From: Hyphomicrobiales bacterium
Lineage (GTDB): Bacteria > Pseudomonadota > Alphaproteobacteria > Rhizobiales > Rhizobiaceae
Length of the DNA: 64,000 bases
Assembly: GCA_900473745.1 (NCBI GenBank)
Contig: UCMW01000009.1
Span: forward strand, 1-64,000
Direction: 5' to 3'
Positions 33,613 to 41,232 of this stretch are shown here, piece by piece (positions within the stretch are counted from its first letter, which is position 1; each line of letters begins with the position of its first letter). The notes under the pieces were generated by a model. It was not told where the DNA came from. It saw only the letters and a program-made list of their open reading frames with translations, and did not search any database. The translations under genes were made by a program, and so were the position numbers.

Positions 33613-33939
33613 CGGTCATTCCTCGCCAGGCGGTGTTTTCCGCCTTCCTCCTTGACAAAACCCAACCGGATTGTCGAGCCGAAGCGCGACGCGCCACGGC
33701 GCAAATTCCGGCAGGGCGGTGTGAAGCTTGAGAATATCTTACGTGTACGTAAGGGTCAATGCGACGATTTCGCCGCGTTTGGTTGAAGCCCTTCGCCGAC
33801 ACTCGCTCCTCGTCCTCCCAACGAAAAGTGCGGCGGCCTGTTCCGCATGCGTCAAATCCTGTCGCAAGGCAAAATCTGCCTTTGAAGCAAGTCCCGCTTT
33901 GTCGCAGTCTCTGCCAAAACGCCAGCAGGGGAACACGAC
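33613..33939. other. Divergent promoter region
   Basis: About 330 bases between the ETF-QO gene and the divergent dehydrogenase genes. Only the palindrome at 33738-33753 stands out; the rest has no convincing reading frame. Confidence 0.45.
33738..33753. promoter_or_regulatory. Palindrome CTTACGTGTACGTAAG, operator-like
   Basis: Seven-base inverted half-sites (CTTACGT / ACGTAAG) around GT, between the divergent ETF-QO and dehydrogenase genes. The spacing is of the kind bound by MerR- or TetR-type dimers that control acyl-CoA and amino acid catabolism, but the regulator is not identified. A near-identical site is at 6713-6726. Confidence 0.5.
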
Positions 33940-34851
33940 ATGGCACTCACATATGGTTTCATCGGGCTCGGTCATCTCGGCCGCCATCTCGCCGGTAGTC
34001 TGGTCAGGGCCGGCTTCACCGTCGTGGTCAACGATCTGGACCCTGACAATGCCAAGGAGCTGGTCGCCGCCGGTGCCCGTTTCGCCGCCGATCCGCAAGC
34101 CGTGGCCGAAGCCGTCGACGCCGTCATCACCTGTCTGCCCTCGCCCAAAGTCAGCGAGCGCGTGCTGACCGGCGAGCGTGGCATCCTCAAAGGCTTGAAG
34201 CCCGGCGCCACCTGGATCGAGATGAGCACGCTCGACGAGCAGGAAGTCCTGCGTCTCGGCAAGGTCGCCGCAGAGGCCGGCGTGCGCATGCTGGAGTCCC
34301 CTGTCACCGGCGGCGTGCACCTCGCCGCCTCTGGCGAAATTACCGTGATCATCGGCGGCGACGAGGATCTCTACGATCTGCACCTCCCGGCCTTCCAGGC
34401 CATGGGCAAGCAGATCTTCCGCGCCGGGCCGCTCGGGAAGGCAGCGGTGATCAAGGTGATCACCAACATGCTCGCATTCATTCACCTGATCGCGACCGGC
34501 GAGGCGCTGATGCTGGCGAAGAAGGGCGGCATCGACCTCACCGACGCCTTCAACATCATCAAGGCCTCCTCCGGCAACAGCTTCGTGCACGAGACCGAGG
34601 GTCAGGTGATCCTGAACGGCAGCTACAACATCAACTTCACCATGGATCTCGCGGTGAAGGACCTGGGCTTCGCGCTCGGCTTCGGCCGCGAATACGGCGT
34701 GCCACTCGACCTCGCCTCCCACGCGCTGCAGACCTTCATCCGCGCGCGTTCAGCCTATGGCGGTGACGCCTGGTCGTCGCAGGTGGTCAAGCTTTTGGAA
34801 GACACTGTAGGTACGGACCTGCGGGCACCCGGCTTTCCAGCGGAGCTTTGA
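33940..34851 (+). CDS. NAD(P)-dependent beta-hydroxyacid dehydrogenase (HIBADH family)
   Basis: A 303-residue dehydrogenase of the 3-hydroxyisobutyrate/tartronate-semialdehyde reductase family. The N-terminal GFIGLGHLGRHLAGSL is the dinucleotide-binding motif. SPVTGGVHLAASGEITVIIGG is the substrate loop, and the catalytic Lys is in KVITNMLAF (usual Lys-x4-Asn). It belongs to a possible three-gene run with the FAD oxidase and the SDR (89- and 91-base gaps). Substrate specificity cannot be read from the sequence; a small beta-hydroxyacid is likely. Confidence 0.87.
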   Translation: MALTYGFIGLGHLGRHLAGSLVRAGFTVVVNDLDPDNAKELVAAGARFAADPQAVAEAVDAVITCLPSPKVSERVLTGERGILKGLKPGATWIEMSTLDEQEVLRLGKVAAEAGVRMLESPVTGGVHLAASGEITVIIGGDEDLYDLHLPAFQAMGKQIFRAGPLGKAAVIKVITNMLAFIHLIATGEALMLAKKGGIDLTDAFNIIKASSGNSFVHETEGQVILNGSYNINFTMDLAVKDLGFALGFGREYGVPLDLASHALQTFIRARSAYGGDAWSSQVVKLLEDTVGTDLRAPGFPAEL

Positions 34852-34940
34852 GGGGAGACAACAGGTCGGGAAAGGCGGCAGGGTGACTTGCGGCGACCGG
34901 GTTTTCCGGCGAAGAAGCCGCAAACAGATCAGGCTTGCCC

Positions 34941-36344
34941 ATGTCTTCGCACCCGACCTTCTCGGCCCATGACCTCGCCCATGCCCTCGACGGCCTGCAT
35001 CCGGACCTCCGGATCCTCGGTCCCGACGCGCTTGCCGGCCGGCATCCCGGTGAAGACCCGGCGAACCTCAACGCCGGCGTGATGGCGCAGCCTGCCTCGA
35101 CGGAAGCGGCCGCCGCGCTGATTTCCTGGTGCCGGGCGAACCATGTCGCCATCGTCCCGCAGGGAGGATTGAGCGGTCTCGTCGGGGGTGGCGTCAGCCA
35201 TGCCGGAGAGATCATCCTCTCAAGCGCGCGGCTCAACCGGATCATCGCCATCCATGCCGATGAAGAGACCGTCGAGGTCGAAGCTGGCGTCACGCTGGAG
35301 GCCCTGCAAGGTGCGCTCGCGCCACATGGCCTCACCACCGGCATCGATCTCGGTTCGCGCGGCTCGGCCACCATCGGTGGTATGGTCTCGACCAATGCCG
35401 GCGGCATTCTTGCCTTCCGCAATGGGGTGATGCGCCACCAGATCCTCGGGCTGGAAGCCGTACTGCCTTCAGGCGAGGTGTTTTCGGACATGACCCGCGT
35501 GGTGAAGATCTCCGCCGGCCCTGACATCAAGCAGCTTTTCATCGGCGGAGAAGGCGCCTTCGGCTTCGTCACACGGGTCGTCATGAAGGTCGAGCCGATC
35601 CGGCCGCATCGCGCCGTGGCGCTTCTCGGCGTCGAGAATGCCGCCGGAGCGCTCCAGGTCGCCGTGCGGCTGCGCCGGCATTCGGCTCTCCTGCTCGAAG
35701 CCGCCGAGATGATGTGGCCGCGCTATGTGCGCGATCATGCGGCCCTCAAGGGTTTCGATCTCTCCTGGCTCGAAGGGGATAGCGCCCTGCTGTTGATCGA
35801 GGTTTCGGGCACAAGCGCCGAAGTCTCGACCGCGCTGATCGAAGAGGCGCTCGCGGAGCTCTGGGAAGAGGCCGATCTCAGGGGCGGCATCGTCGCCCAG
35901 TCCTCCGAACAGGCCCGGCGCTTCTGGGACCTGCGCGAGGATTCCGTCTTCTATTTCGCCGAATTCCCCGATGCCCCCTCTTTCGACGTCTCCATGCCAC
36001 CGTCGGCGCTGGATACCTATGTGACCGATCTATTCCAGCGCTTATCTGCCATCGGCAGCGGTCTGGACGCCTATGTCTACGGCCATATCGCCGATGGCAA
36101 CCTGCATATCGCGATCGCCGCCCCGGGTCCCTTGCCCACAGAGATGAAGGCGCTCGCGGAAGACGCCGTCTATGCCGGCATTCATGCCTCCGGCGGCAGC
36201 TTCTCCGCCGAACATGGCGTCGGGCTCAACAAGCGCTCGGCCTATCTCACCCATGTCGATCCGGTCAAACAGGCGCTTGCCCGGCAGTTCAAGGCGATGC
36301 TTGATCCGGACATGCTGTTCAATCCAGGCAAGGTGCCGTTCTGA
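34941..36344 (+). CDS. FAD-linked D-2-hydroxyacid dehydrogenase (GlcD/D2HGDH-like)
   Basis: A 467-residue flavoprotein of the vanillyl-alcohol-oxidase fold (FAD_binding_4 plus FAD-oxidase C). The FAD pyrophosphate region is VPQGGLSGLVGGG (about 74-86) and GSRGSATIGGMVSTNAGG contacts the flavin. The C-terminal domain has YGHIADGNLHI and AEHGVGLNK, with FNPGKVPF at the end. Relatives oxidise D-lactate, D-2-hydroxyglutarate or glycolate, some donating electrons to ETF. ATG 34941 was chosen over a TTG two codons earlier. The ETF-QO gene is divergently encoded upstream, which fits an ETF-linked route, but this is inference. Confidence 0.9.
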   Translation: MSSHPTFSAHDLAHALDGLHPDLRILGPDALAGRHPGEDPANLNAGVMAQPASTEAAAALISWCRANHVAIVPQGGLSGLVGGGVSHAGEIILSSARLNRIIAIHADEETVEVEAGVTLEALQGALAPHGLTTGIDLGSRGSATIGGMVSTNAGGILAFRNGVMRHQILGLEAVLPSGEVFSDMTRVVKISAGPDIKQLFIGGEGAFGFVTRVVMKVEPIRPHRAVALLGVENAAGALQVAVRLRRHSALLLEAAEMMWPRYVRDHAALKGFDLSWLEGDSALLLIEVSGTSAEVSTALIEEALAELWEEADLRGGIVAQSSEQARRFWDLREDSVFYFAEFPDAPSFDVSMPPSALDTYVTDLFQRLSAIGSGLDAYVYGHIADGNLHIAIAAPGPLPTEMKALAEDAVYAGIHASGGSFSAEHGVGLNKRSAYLTHVDPVKQALARQFKAMLDPDMLFNPGKVPF

Positions 36345-36435
36345 TTTCGGTTCATCCGCTGATCGGCGGGGTTCCGGTCCGCGCCTTCGCCCGATAGACT
36401 GCGTACAAACACATTGCATCAGACAAGGACCAACC

Positions 36436-37221
36436 ATGGATCTCGGAATTTCCGGCAAACGCGCCCTCGTTCTCGCCGCCTCGCGCGGCCTTGGTCTCGG
36501 CATTGCGCAAGCGCTCGCCGCTGAAGGCGTCCATGTGCTGATCTGCGGCCGCACCGAGGAGAAGCTGAAGGCGAATGTCGAGGCAATCCGCGCTGCCGGC
36601 GGCAAGGCGGACTACGTGGTGGCGGATCTCGCCGACGCCCATTTCGTCGATCAGATGCTGCATGCTGTCCATCATACGCTCGGCGGCATCGACATCCTCG
36701 TCAACAACACCGGTGGCCCGACGCCCGGCACCGTCGAGGAGATGGACGCCGAAAAGCTCTACAACTTCTTCCAGTCCATGGTCGTGCGCGTCATCACGCT
36801 CACCAATGCGCTAGTGCCATTGATGAAGACGCAAGGTTTTGGCCGGGTCCTGACCGTCGCCTCGTCCGGCGTCTTCGAACCGATAAGCAACCTGGCACTC
36901 TCCAACACTCTGCGCGGCGCACTCGTCGGCTGGAACAAGACGCTCTCGTCGGAACTCGCCTCTTATGGCGTGACCGCCAACATGCTGCTTCCGGGGCGCA
37001 TTCATACGGACCGGATCGACGAGCTCGACGGGGCCAATGCGAAACGCACGGGCCGAAGCGTCGACGAGGTGCGCGCCGCCTCGGTGAAGTCGATCCCGGC
37101 CCAGCGGCTCGGTCGCGTCGAGGAGTTCGCCGCCGCCGGTGCCTTCCTGTGCTCCGCCCAGGCAAGCTATATCACCGGCACCATGTTGCGTGTCGATGGC
37201 GGGGCGGCCCGTTCGATCTGA
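36436..37221 (+). CDS. SDR-fold protein lacking the usual catalytic Tyr and Lys
   Basis: A 261-residue short-chain dehydrogenase relative. The cofactor motif is altered (LAASRGLGLG in place of TGxxxGxG, residues about 13-22) and NNTGG replaces NNAG. The region that normally carries Tyr-x3-Lys reads LALSNTLRGAL: Leu where Tyr is expected and Arg where Lys is expected. The Ser (TVASSGVFEP) is kept. This matches the known BKR-like SDR subgroup without a perfect catalytic tetrad. It may be a structural or atypical reductase. ATG 36436; it lies 91 bases after the FAD oxidase gene. Confidence 0.87.
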   Translation: MDLGISGKRALVLAASRGLGLGIAQALAAEGVHVLICGRTEEKLKANVEAIRAAGGKADYVVADLADAHFVDQMLHAVHHTLGGIDILVNNTGGPTPGTVEEMDAEKLYNFFQSMVVRVITLTNALVPLMKTQGFGRVLTVASSGVFEPISNLALSNTLRGALVGWNKTLSSELASYGVTANMLLPGRIHTDRIDELDGANAKRTGRSVDEVRAASVKSIPAQRLGRVEEFAAAGAFLCSAQASYITGTMLRVDGGAARSI

Positions 37222-37345
37222 CAGCCGGTGCCTACAACCGACGGTCAAATTCGCATTGCCTAAAATGAGAGTGATCGACTGAACGGGTTGGAAATCTCTT
37301 GGGTTTACTCCAAAGCGAGAAACCTGGGAGATGAGAGTTCCCGTG

Positions 37346-37573
37346 ATGACCGATGCCGGACATGAAGACCGGATGCTGCTGGCGCTCGAGCCTGCCGCTC
37401 TAATACCCGATCTCGAGCCAGTCGTCGAAGAGCGCGCGCGCGTCCCGCGCTCTCGTCATGCCAGTTATGGCCGGATCATAGATCACTTTCTCACTAAGCT
37501 GGAAACCTTCGACGACGAGTATGATCCGCTCGAGGCGTCCCCTATGGCCGCACGCCTTTATCAGGACGTATAA
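37346..37573 (+). CDS. Small hypothetical protein
   Basis: A 75-residue acidic protein (80 if started at ATG 37331). It has no TM segment, signal or recognised motif; a basic stretch (RARVPRSRHASYGRII) separates two acidic parts. ATG 37346 has GAGAG about seven bases upstream, whereas GGGAG abuts ATG 37331 directly, too close to work well. It stands between the SDR gene and a convergent small membrane-protein gene. I do not recognise it. Confidence 0.5.
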   Translation: MTDAGHEDRMLLALEPAALIPDLEPVVEERARVPRSRHASYGRIIDHFLTKLETFDDEYDPLEASPMAARLYQDV

Positions 37574-37621
37574 CCCGGTCGACCGCTGCCTTGCCGCAAG
37601 TCGAAGTCATTCACTTCGGCA

Positions 37622-37819
37622 TCACCGACGGCGCAGCAGGAAAAGCCCTGCCACCCCTGCCAGGGCAAGGACCGCTCCGTAGAGGATCCACGGGCTCTGA
37701 TCGATCATGAAGCTCGATGCCGGATAGGGAAAAGTCCCAGAGCCCTGGCCGATCCAGATGAAGCCCAGGAGGATGGCCAGGGCGGCCAGACAATGCAGAA
37801 TTAGGCGGATAGGCGACAT
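37622..37819 (-). CDS. Small membrane protein with two TM segments
   Basis: A 65-residue protein too short to be noticed easily. Residues 5-25 (RLILHCLAALAILLGFIWIG) and 44-62 (WILYGAVLALAGVAGLFLL) are hydrophobic helices joined by a short Ser/Pro-rich loop, and it ends in RRR, placing both termini in the cytoplasm. The ribosome site GGAG lies eight bases before ATG 37819. A longer open frame runs upstream through the start of the Hsp70 gene, but has no ribosome site. Function unknown. Confidence 0.7.
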   Translation of the reverse strand: MSPIRLILHCLAALAILLGFIWIGQGSGTFPYPASSFMIDQSPWILYGAVLALAGVAGLFLLRRR

Positions 37820-38075
37820 GGGGCAATCTCCAGAGTGAGCCGAGCATAGTCTGGCTGCCTGGGAACCGCCAGTGCCGCAATACCCGCCCGACCGCCGCTC
37901 TCCGCACAATCCGCCGCTCGGCAACCGACCAGACCCACCAACGTCACAAAAAGGTCGCTTGCCCTCGCCCGCCCCCTGTGGCATCAGGCGCCCTCTTTCG
38001 TTCCTCGGCATCGCCGAAAAAGCTGGTGCGCCGGCTCTCACAGACATCAGACACACGAACAAGGGGGCGATGGCC

Positions 38076-39368
38076 ATGGCACAGGCGCTGGGGCTCGATT
38101 TCGGCACGACCAACACCGTGATCGCCGTCGCGGAAAGCGGAGACGAGACGCGCTCGGTTTCCTTCACCTCGCCGGCCGGCACCACGGACAGCATGCGCAC
38201 CGCGCTGTCCTTCCTCAAGGACCGCCAACTCGGTGCTGGGGCCTTGAAAGTGGAGGCGGGCCAAGCTGCCATCCGGACCTTCATCGACAATCCCGGCGAA
38301 TCTCGTTTTCTGCAGTCGATCAAGACCTTCGCCGCCTCCGCCCTCTTCCAGGGCACCCTGGTCCATGCCCGGCGTTTCCAGTTCGAAGATCTCATGGAGG
38401 TCTTCCTGAAACGGCTCCAGGCCTATGGCGGCGAGGACTGGCCAAAAAGTGCGAAACGGCTCGTTGCCGGCCGCCCCGTGCATTTCGCCGGCGCCAGCCC
38501 CGATCCGGCCCTTGCCGTCACGCGCTATAACGAGGCGCTGACACGGCTCGGCTTTCCCGAAATCCATTACGTCTATGAACCGGTGGCGGCGGCCTTCTAC
38601 TTTGCCCGCACGCTCAAGCAGGATGCCACCGTGCTGGTCGCCGACTTCGGCGGCGGCACGACCGACTTCTCGCTGATCCGCTTCTCGACCGAAGCCGGCA
38701 AGCTCAAGGCCACCCCGATCGGCCAGTCCGGCGTCGGCATTGCCGGCGACCAATTCGATGCCCGCATCATCGACCAGCTGGTCGCCCCGGAGATTGGAAA
38801 GGGCAGCCAGTTCAAGAGCTTCGGCAAGCTTCTCGATGTGCCGAGCAACTATTATCTCGCTTTTTCGCGCTGGAACCAGCTTTCAGTCTTCAAGACGCTG
38901 AAGGAATTCGCCGACCTGAAATCGCTGGTACGACAGGCCGAAGAGCCGGAGAAGCTGGAACTCTTCATCGATCTCATCGATCATGACGAAGGCTATCCGC
39001 TCTATCAGGCGGTTTCGGCCACCAAGATGGCCCTGTCGTCTGCCGAAGAAGCGGATTTCCGCTTTGCCCCGCTCGGCAAAGCGGGCGAGAAGCGCGTGAC
39101 GCGCCGCGAGTTCGAAGGCTGGATCGCCGACGACCTCGCCCGCATGGAAGAAGCTCTCGACGACGTGCTGTCCACGAGCAATACGGAAGCCGGGTCCATC
39201 GACAAGATCTTCCTCACCGGGGGCACATCCTTCGTGCCCGCCGTGCGCGACATCTTCCACCGCCGCTTCGACGCAAGCCGCATCGAAACCGGTGGCGAAC
39301 TCGTCTCCATCGCGCATGGACTTTCGCTGATCGGCGAGCGCGACGACATCGAGCAGTGGGTGGCGTGA
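38076..39368 (+). CDS. Hsp70 family protein, YegD-like
   Basis: A 430-residue protein corresponding to the Hsp70/actin-type ATPase domain without a substrate-binding lid domain, the size of E. coli YegD. The phosphate-1 loop LGLDFGTTNTVIAVA is at the N terminus, YEPVAAAFYFA and VLVADFGGGTTDFSLI carry the phosphate-2 region, and FLTGGTSFVPAV the adenosine site. No partner DnaJ or GrpE gene is near. GGGGG lies eight bases before ATG 38076; ATG 38070 is also possible. Substrates are unknown. Confidence 0.87.
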   Translation: MAQALGLDFGTTNTVIAVAESGDETRSVSFTSPAGTTDSMRTALSFLKDRQLGAGALKVEAGQAAIRTFIDNPGESRFLQSIKTFAASALFQGTLVHARRFQFEDLMEVFLKRLQAYGGEDWPKSAKRLVAGRPVHFAGASPDPALAVTRYNEALTRLGFPEIHYVYEPVAAAFYFARTLKQDATVLVADFGGGTTDFSLIRFSTEAGKLKATPIGQSGVGIAGDQFDARIIDQLVAPEIGKGSQFKSFGKLLDVPSNYYLAFSRWNQLSVFKTLKEFADLKSLVRQAEEPEKLELFIDLIDHDEGYPLYQAVSATKMALSSAEEADFRFAPLGKAGEKRVTRREFEGWIADDLARMEEALDDVLSTSNTEAGSIDKIFLTGGTSFVPAVRDIFHRRFDASRIETGGELVSIAHGLSLIGERDDIEQWVA

Positions 39369-39418
39369 GGTCAGCTTCATGAGGGCGCCGAAGACGAGCG
39401 CCGTCATCGCATGCCACT

Positions 39419-39530
39419 GCCCCTCACCCTGCCCTCTCCCCGCAAGCGGGGAGAGGGAGGAGCGCCGCGGCGGCCGTATCGGCCTTCTCCCCGCCTGCGG
39501 GAGAAGGTGCCCGAAGGGCGGATGAGGGGC
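39419..39530 (+). repeat. RIME-like palindromic intergenic element, copy A
   Basis: A 112-bp element bounded by GCCCCTCACCCTG and GGATGAGGGGC. It contains two imperfectly equal palindromes (39432-39457 and 39483-39507), the structure described for the rhizobial mosaic elements (RIME1 type). It lies between the Hsp70-like and UDG-like genes. The inverse-oriented copy B is at 63595-63706, also exactly 112 bp. Confidence 0.8.
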
Positions 39531-39623
39531 ATACCGCTCCACCGTCAAGATGACGGCCAATCGCTGGTGCTCCCCCTCGCTTTCCATTTGCCTTCCTCCA
39601 TCCGAAGGCACTAGAACGGGACG

Positions 39624-40514
39624 ATGATCCAAGCCGCCGACATGACGCCCGCTGAGCTCGCAGCGCTTCTCGCATTTCATGCGGAAGCCGGCGTCGAGTG
39701 GCTCGTGGAAGAAGAGCCGGTGGACCGGATCGCGGCGTTCCAGGCGGAGAGGTCGGCGCGACAGATGACGCGACCGACAGCCGAGGCACCGGCACAAAAT
39801 GCCCCCTCCCGGACGGCACCGGCCCGCGGAGCACCGCCCTCCGAGCGGCAACCGGCACGGGCGCAGCCGTCCCAAGGCTCCGCCCTGCCCGCCATCCCTG
39901 ACGAAAACGCCGTGGCCGAGGCCCGTTTCGCGGCGGAAAGTGCCCGGTCGCTCGCCGAGCTGAAAACCGCCATCGAGGGCTTTGCCAGCTGCAATCTGAA
40001 GACGTCTGCCCGCTCGACGATCACGGCCGTGGGAACCGCTACATCCGGCATCATGGTGATCGGGCCGATGCCGAATGCCGATGACGACCGCGAGGGCCTC
40101 GCCTTTTCCGGACGTGCCGGCCTGCTGCTCGACCGGATGCTGTCGGCCATCGGCCAGACGCGCGAGAGCGTCGTGATCTCCACCGTCATTCCCTGGCGTC
40201 CACCGGGCGATCGCATGCCGTCGACACCGGAAACCGCCATCTGCCGGCCCTTCATCGAGCGACAGATCGCGCTCGTCGAACCCCGGCTCGTGCTCGTGCT
40301 CGGCAATTTGGCCGCGCGTTTCTTCTTCGGCGAGACCGGGACGATCCATGCGCTCCGAGGAAAATGGCGCGAGATCGGCGCCGGCGGTCATGCGGTCCAG
40401 GCCATGGCCACCCTGCATCCGCAGGAACTTCTGGCAGCGCCTGCGAGCAAGGCGCTGGCCTGGATGGACCTGCTTGCCTTCTCAGAGCGTCTGGATCCGC
40501 CGCAAAACGGCTAA
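39624..40514 (+). CDS. Uracil-DNA glycosylase-like protein (family 4/5 fold)
   Basis: A 296-residue protein with a UDG superfamily domain in the C-terminal two-thirds. The active-site strand is MVIGPMPNADDD, followed by FSGRAGLLLDRML, a strong family-4 feature. STVIPWRPPGDR and VLVLGNLAARFFF follow, and the catalytic His is in TLHPQELL. The Fe-S cluster cysteines of family 4 are mostly missing: one Cys in FASCNLKTS, and Trp in place of Cys before RPPG. A Pro/Ala-rich linker (about 45-90) precedes the domain. It probably removes uracil from DNA if the fold is still active, but the missing ligands leave this open. Confidence 0.75.
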   Translation: MIQAADMTPAELAALLAFHAEAGVEWLVEEEPVDRIAAFQAERSARQMTRPTAEAPAQNAPSRTAPARGAPPSERQPARAQPSQGSALPAIPDENAVAEARFAAESARSLAELKTAIEGFASCNLKTSARSTITAVGTATSGIMVIGPMPNADDDREGLAFSGRAGLLLDRMLSAIGQTRESVVISTVIPWRPPGDRMPSTPETAICRPFIERQIALVEPRLVLVLGNLAARFFFGETGTIHALRGKWREIGAGGHAVQAMATLHPQELLAAPASKALAWMDLLAFSERLDPPQNG

Positions 40515-40992
40515 AAAATCATCAACGTAAACAAAATATGAAGATAGCCATGCAAATGGCGCAATGCAGGATCGCGGCGGTGTTCGTTGCCGAATCTATG
40601 CTGCACTGCGATATGTAAGGATGAAAGTGGGAGGGACACTTTTAAAGGAAGACCGCCGTGAGCCTTCGCACCCGCCCCATACACTGCAAGTTCGAGACAC
40701 TTCGTCTCGCTGGCGACCATGGCCGCACGACAAGCCCCTACAATCGGGGAACCAGCGCCATCTGCGCCGAACAGCTGAGCGCCCGCCATTCCGGCCAGGC
40801 CGGACGCATTGCCCGCCCCGCCTCCGTCTTCGGCGATTTCCGCGCCTGACGCGTCGCAGCCGGGCTGCTTCATTTCAACGATCTGCATGGAACGCATATC
40901 AGAGCTTCCGCATTGTGCATTGCGGCATCAGTTCAACTGTGAACAGATATACCCATTGAAATCGATATGCATGTAGAGCAGAGGAGACGACC
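40515..40992. other. Intergenic region with a possible very small gene
   Basis: Nearly 480 bases with no strong gene; a 63-codon frame at 40658 is listed separately. The 40510-40560 part is A-rich and may hold a promoter. A minus-strand frame at 40511-40897 has no ribosome site and was not accepted. Confidence 0.4.
40658..40849 (+). CDS. Possible small basic protein
   Basis: A 63-residue frame starting with GTG, preceded by a good ribosome site (AAAGGAAG, six bases before it). The product is basic (many Arg/His) with two Cys and no TM segment, and resembles nothing I know. It could be a spurious frame in GC-rich DNA; only the ribosome site argues for it. Confidence 0.35.
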   Translation: MSLRTRPIHCKFETLRLAGDHGRTTSPYNRGTSAICAEQLSARHSGQAGRIARPASVFGDFRA

Positions 40993-41151
40993 ATGAGCAT
41001 TTCGTTCCACCCCGTCCGCAGCCTGCGTCAGGCCATGCACCAGATCGGGCACGCGGTCAGCGCATCGGAAGAACTTTCCAATGCTGCCCGCAAGCGCCAG
41101 TTGGCACAAGCGCGCGGCGAACAGCGTGCATTGCAGCCACTCGGCTTCTGA
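40993..41151 (+). CDS. Small hypothetical protein, 52 residues
   Basis: A strong ribosome site (AGAGGAGACGACC) precedes ATG 40993, and a well-formed terminator follows at 41181. That is the layout of a genuine independent small gene. The product is helical and basic (SLRQAMHQIGHAVSASEEL, NAARKRQLAQARGEQRAL), without a TM segment or signal. Such short basic helical proteins of unknown role are frequent in rhizobia. Its function is unknown. Confidence 0.65.
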   Translation: MSISFHPVRSLRQAMHQIGHAVSASEELSNAARKRQLAQARGEQRALQPLGF

Positions 41152-41180
41152 TCGCGTCCAGATCTCACGGATGATGTGCC

Positions 41181-41208
41181 AAGGCCCGTTTCACGCGGGC
41201 CTTTTTGC
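41181..41208 (+). terminator. Rho-independent terminator
   Basis: An 8-bp stem (41181-41188 with 41196-41203) followed by TTTTG, 29 bases after the stop of the 52-residue gene. Confidence 0.8.
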
Positions 41209-41232
41209 GTTGCGGCAAGGGGCTTCCGCAGC

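Noticed and set aside
39419..39530. Palindromes as plain terminators for the Hsp70-like gene
   Set aside because: The two palindromes belong to one 112-bp element that recurs at 63595, and no T-run follows, so a repeat is the better explanation, although it may also affect transcription.
40511..40897. Minus-strand 128-codon frame near the small genes
   Set aside because: No ribosome site, no family resemblance, and it overlaps a plus-strand frame that has a good ribosome site.
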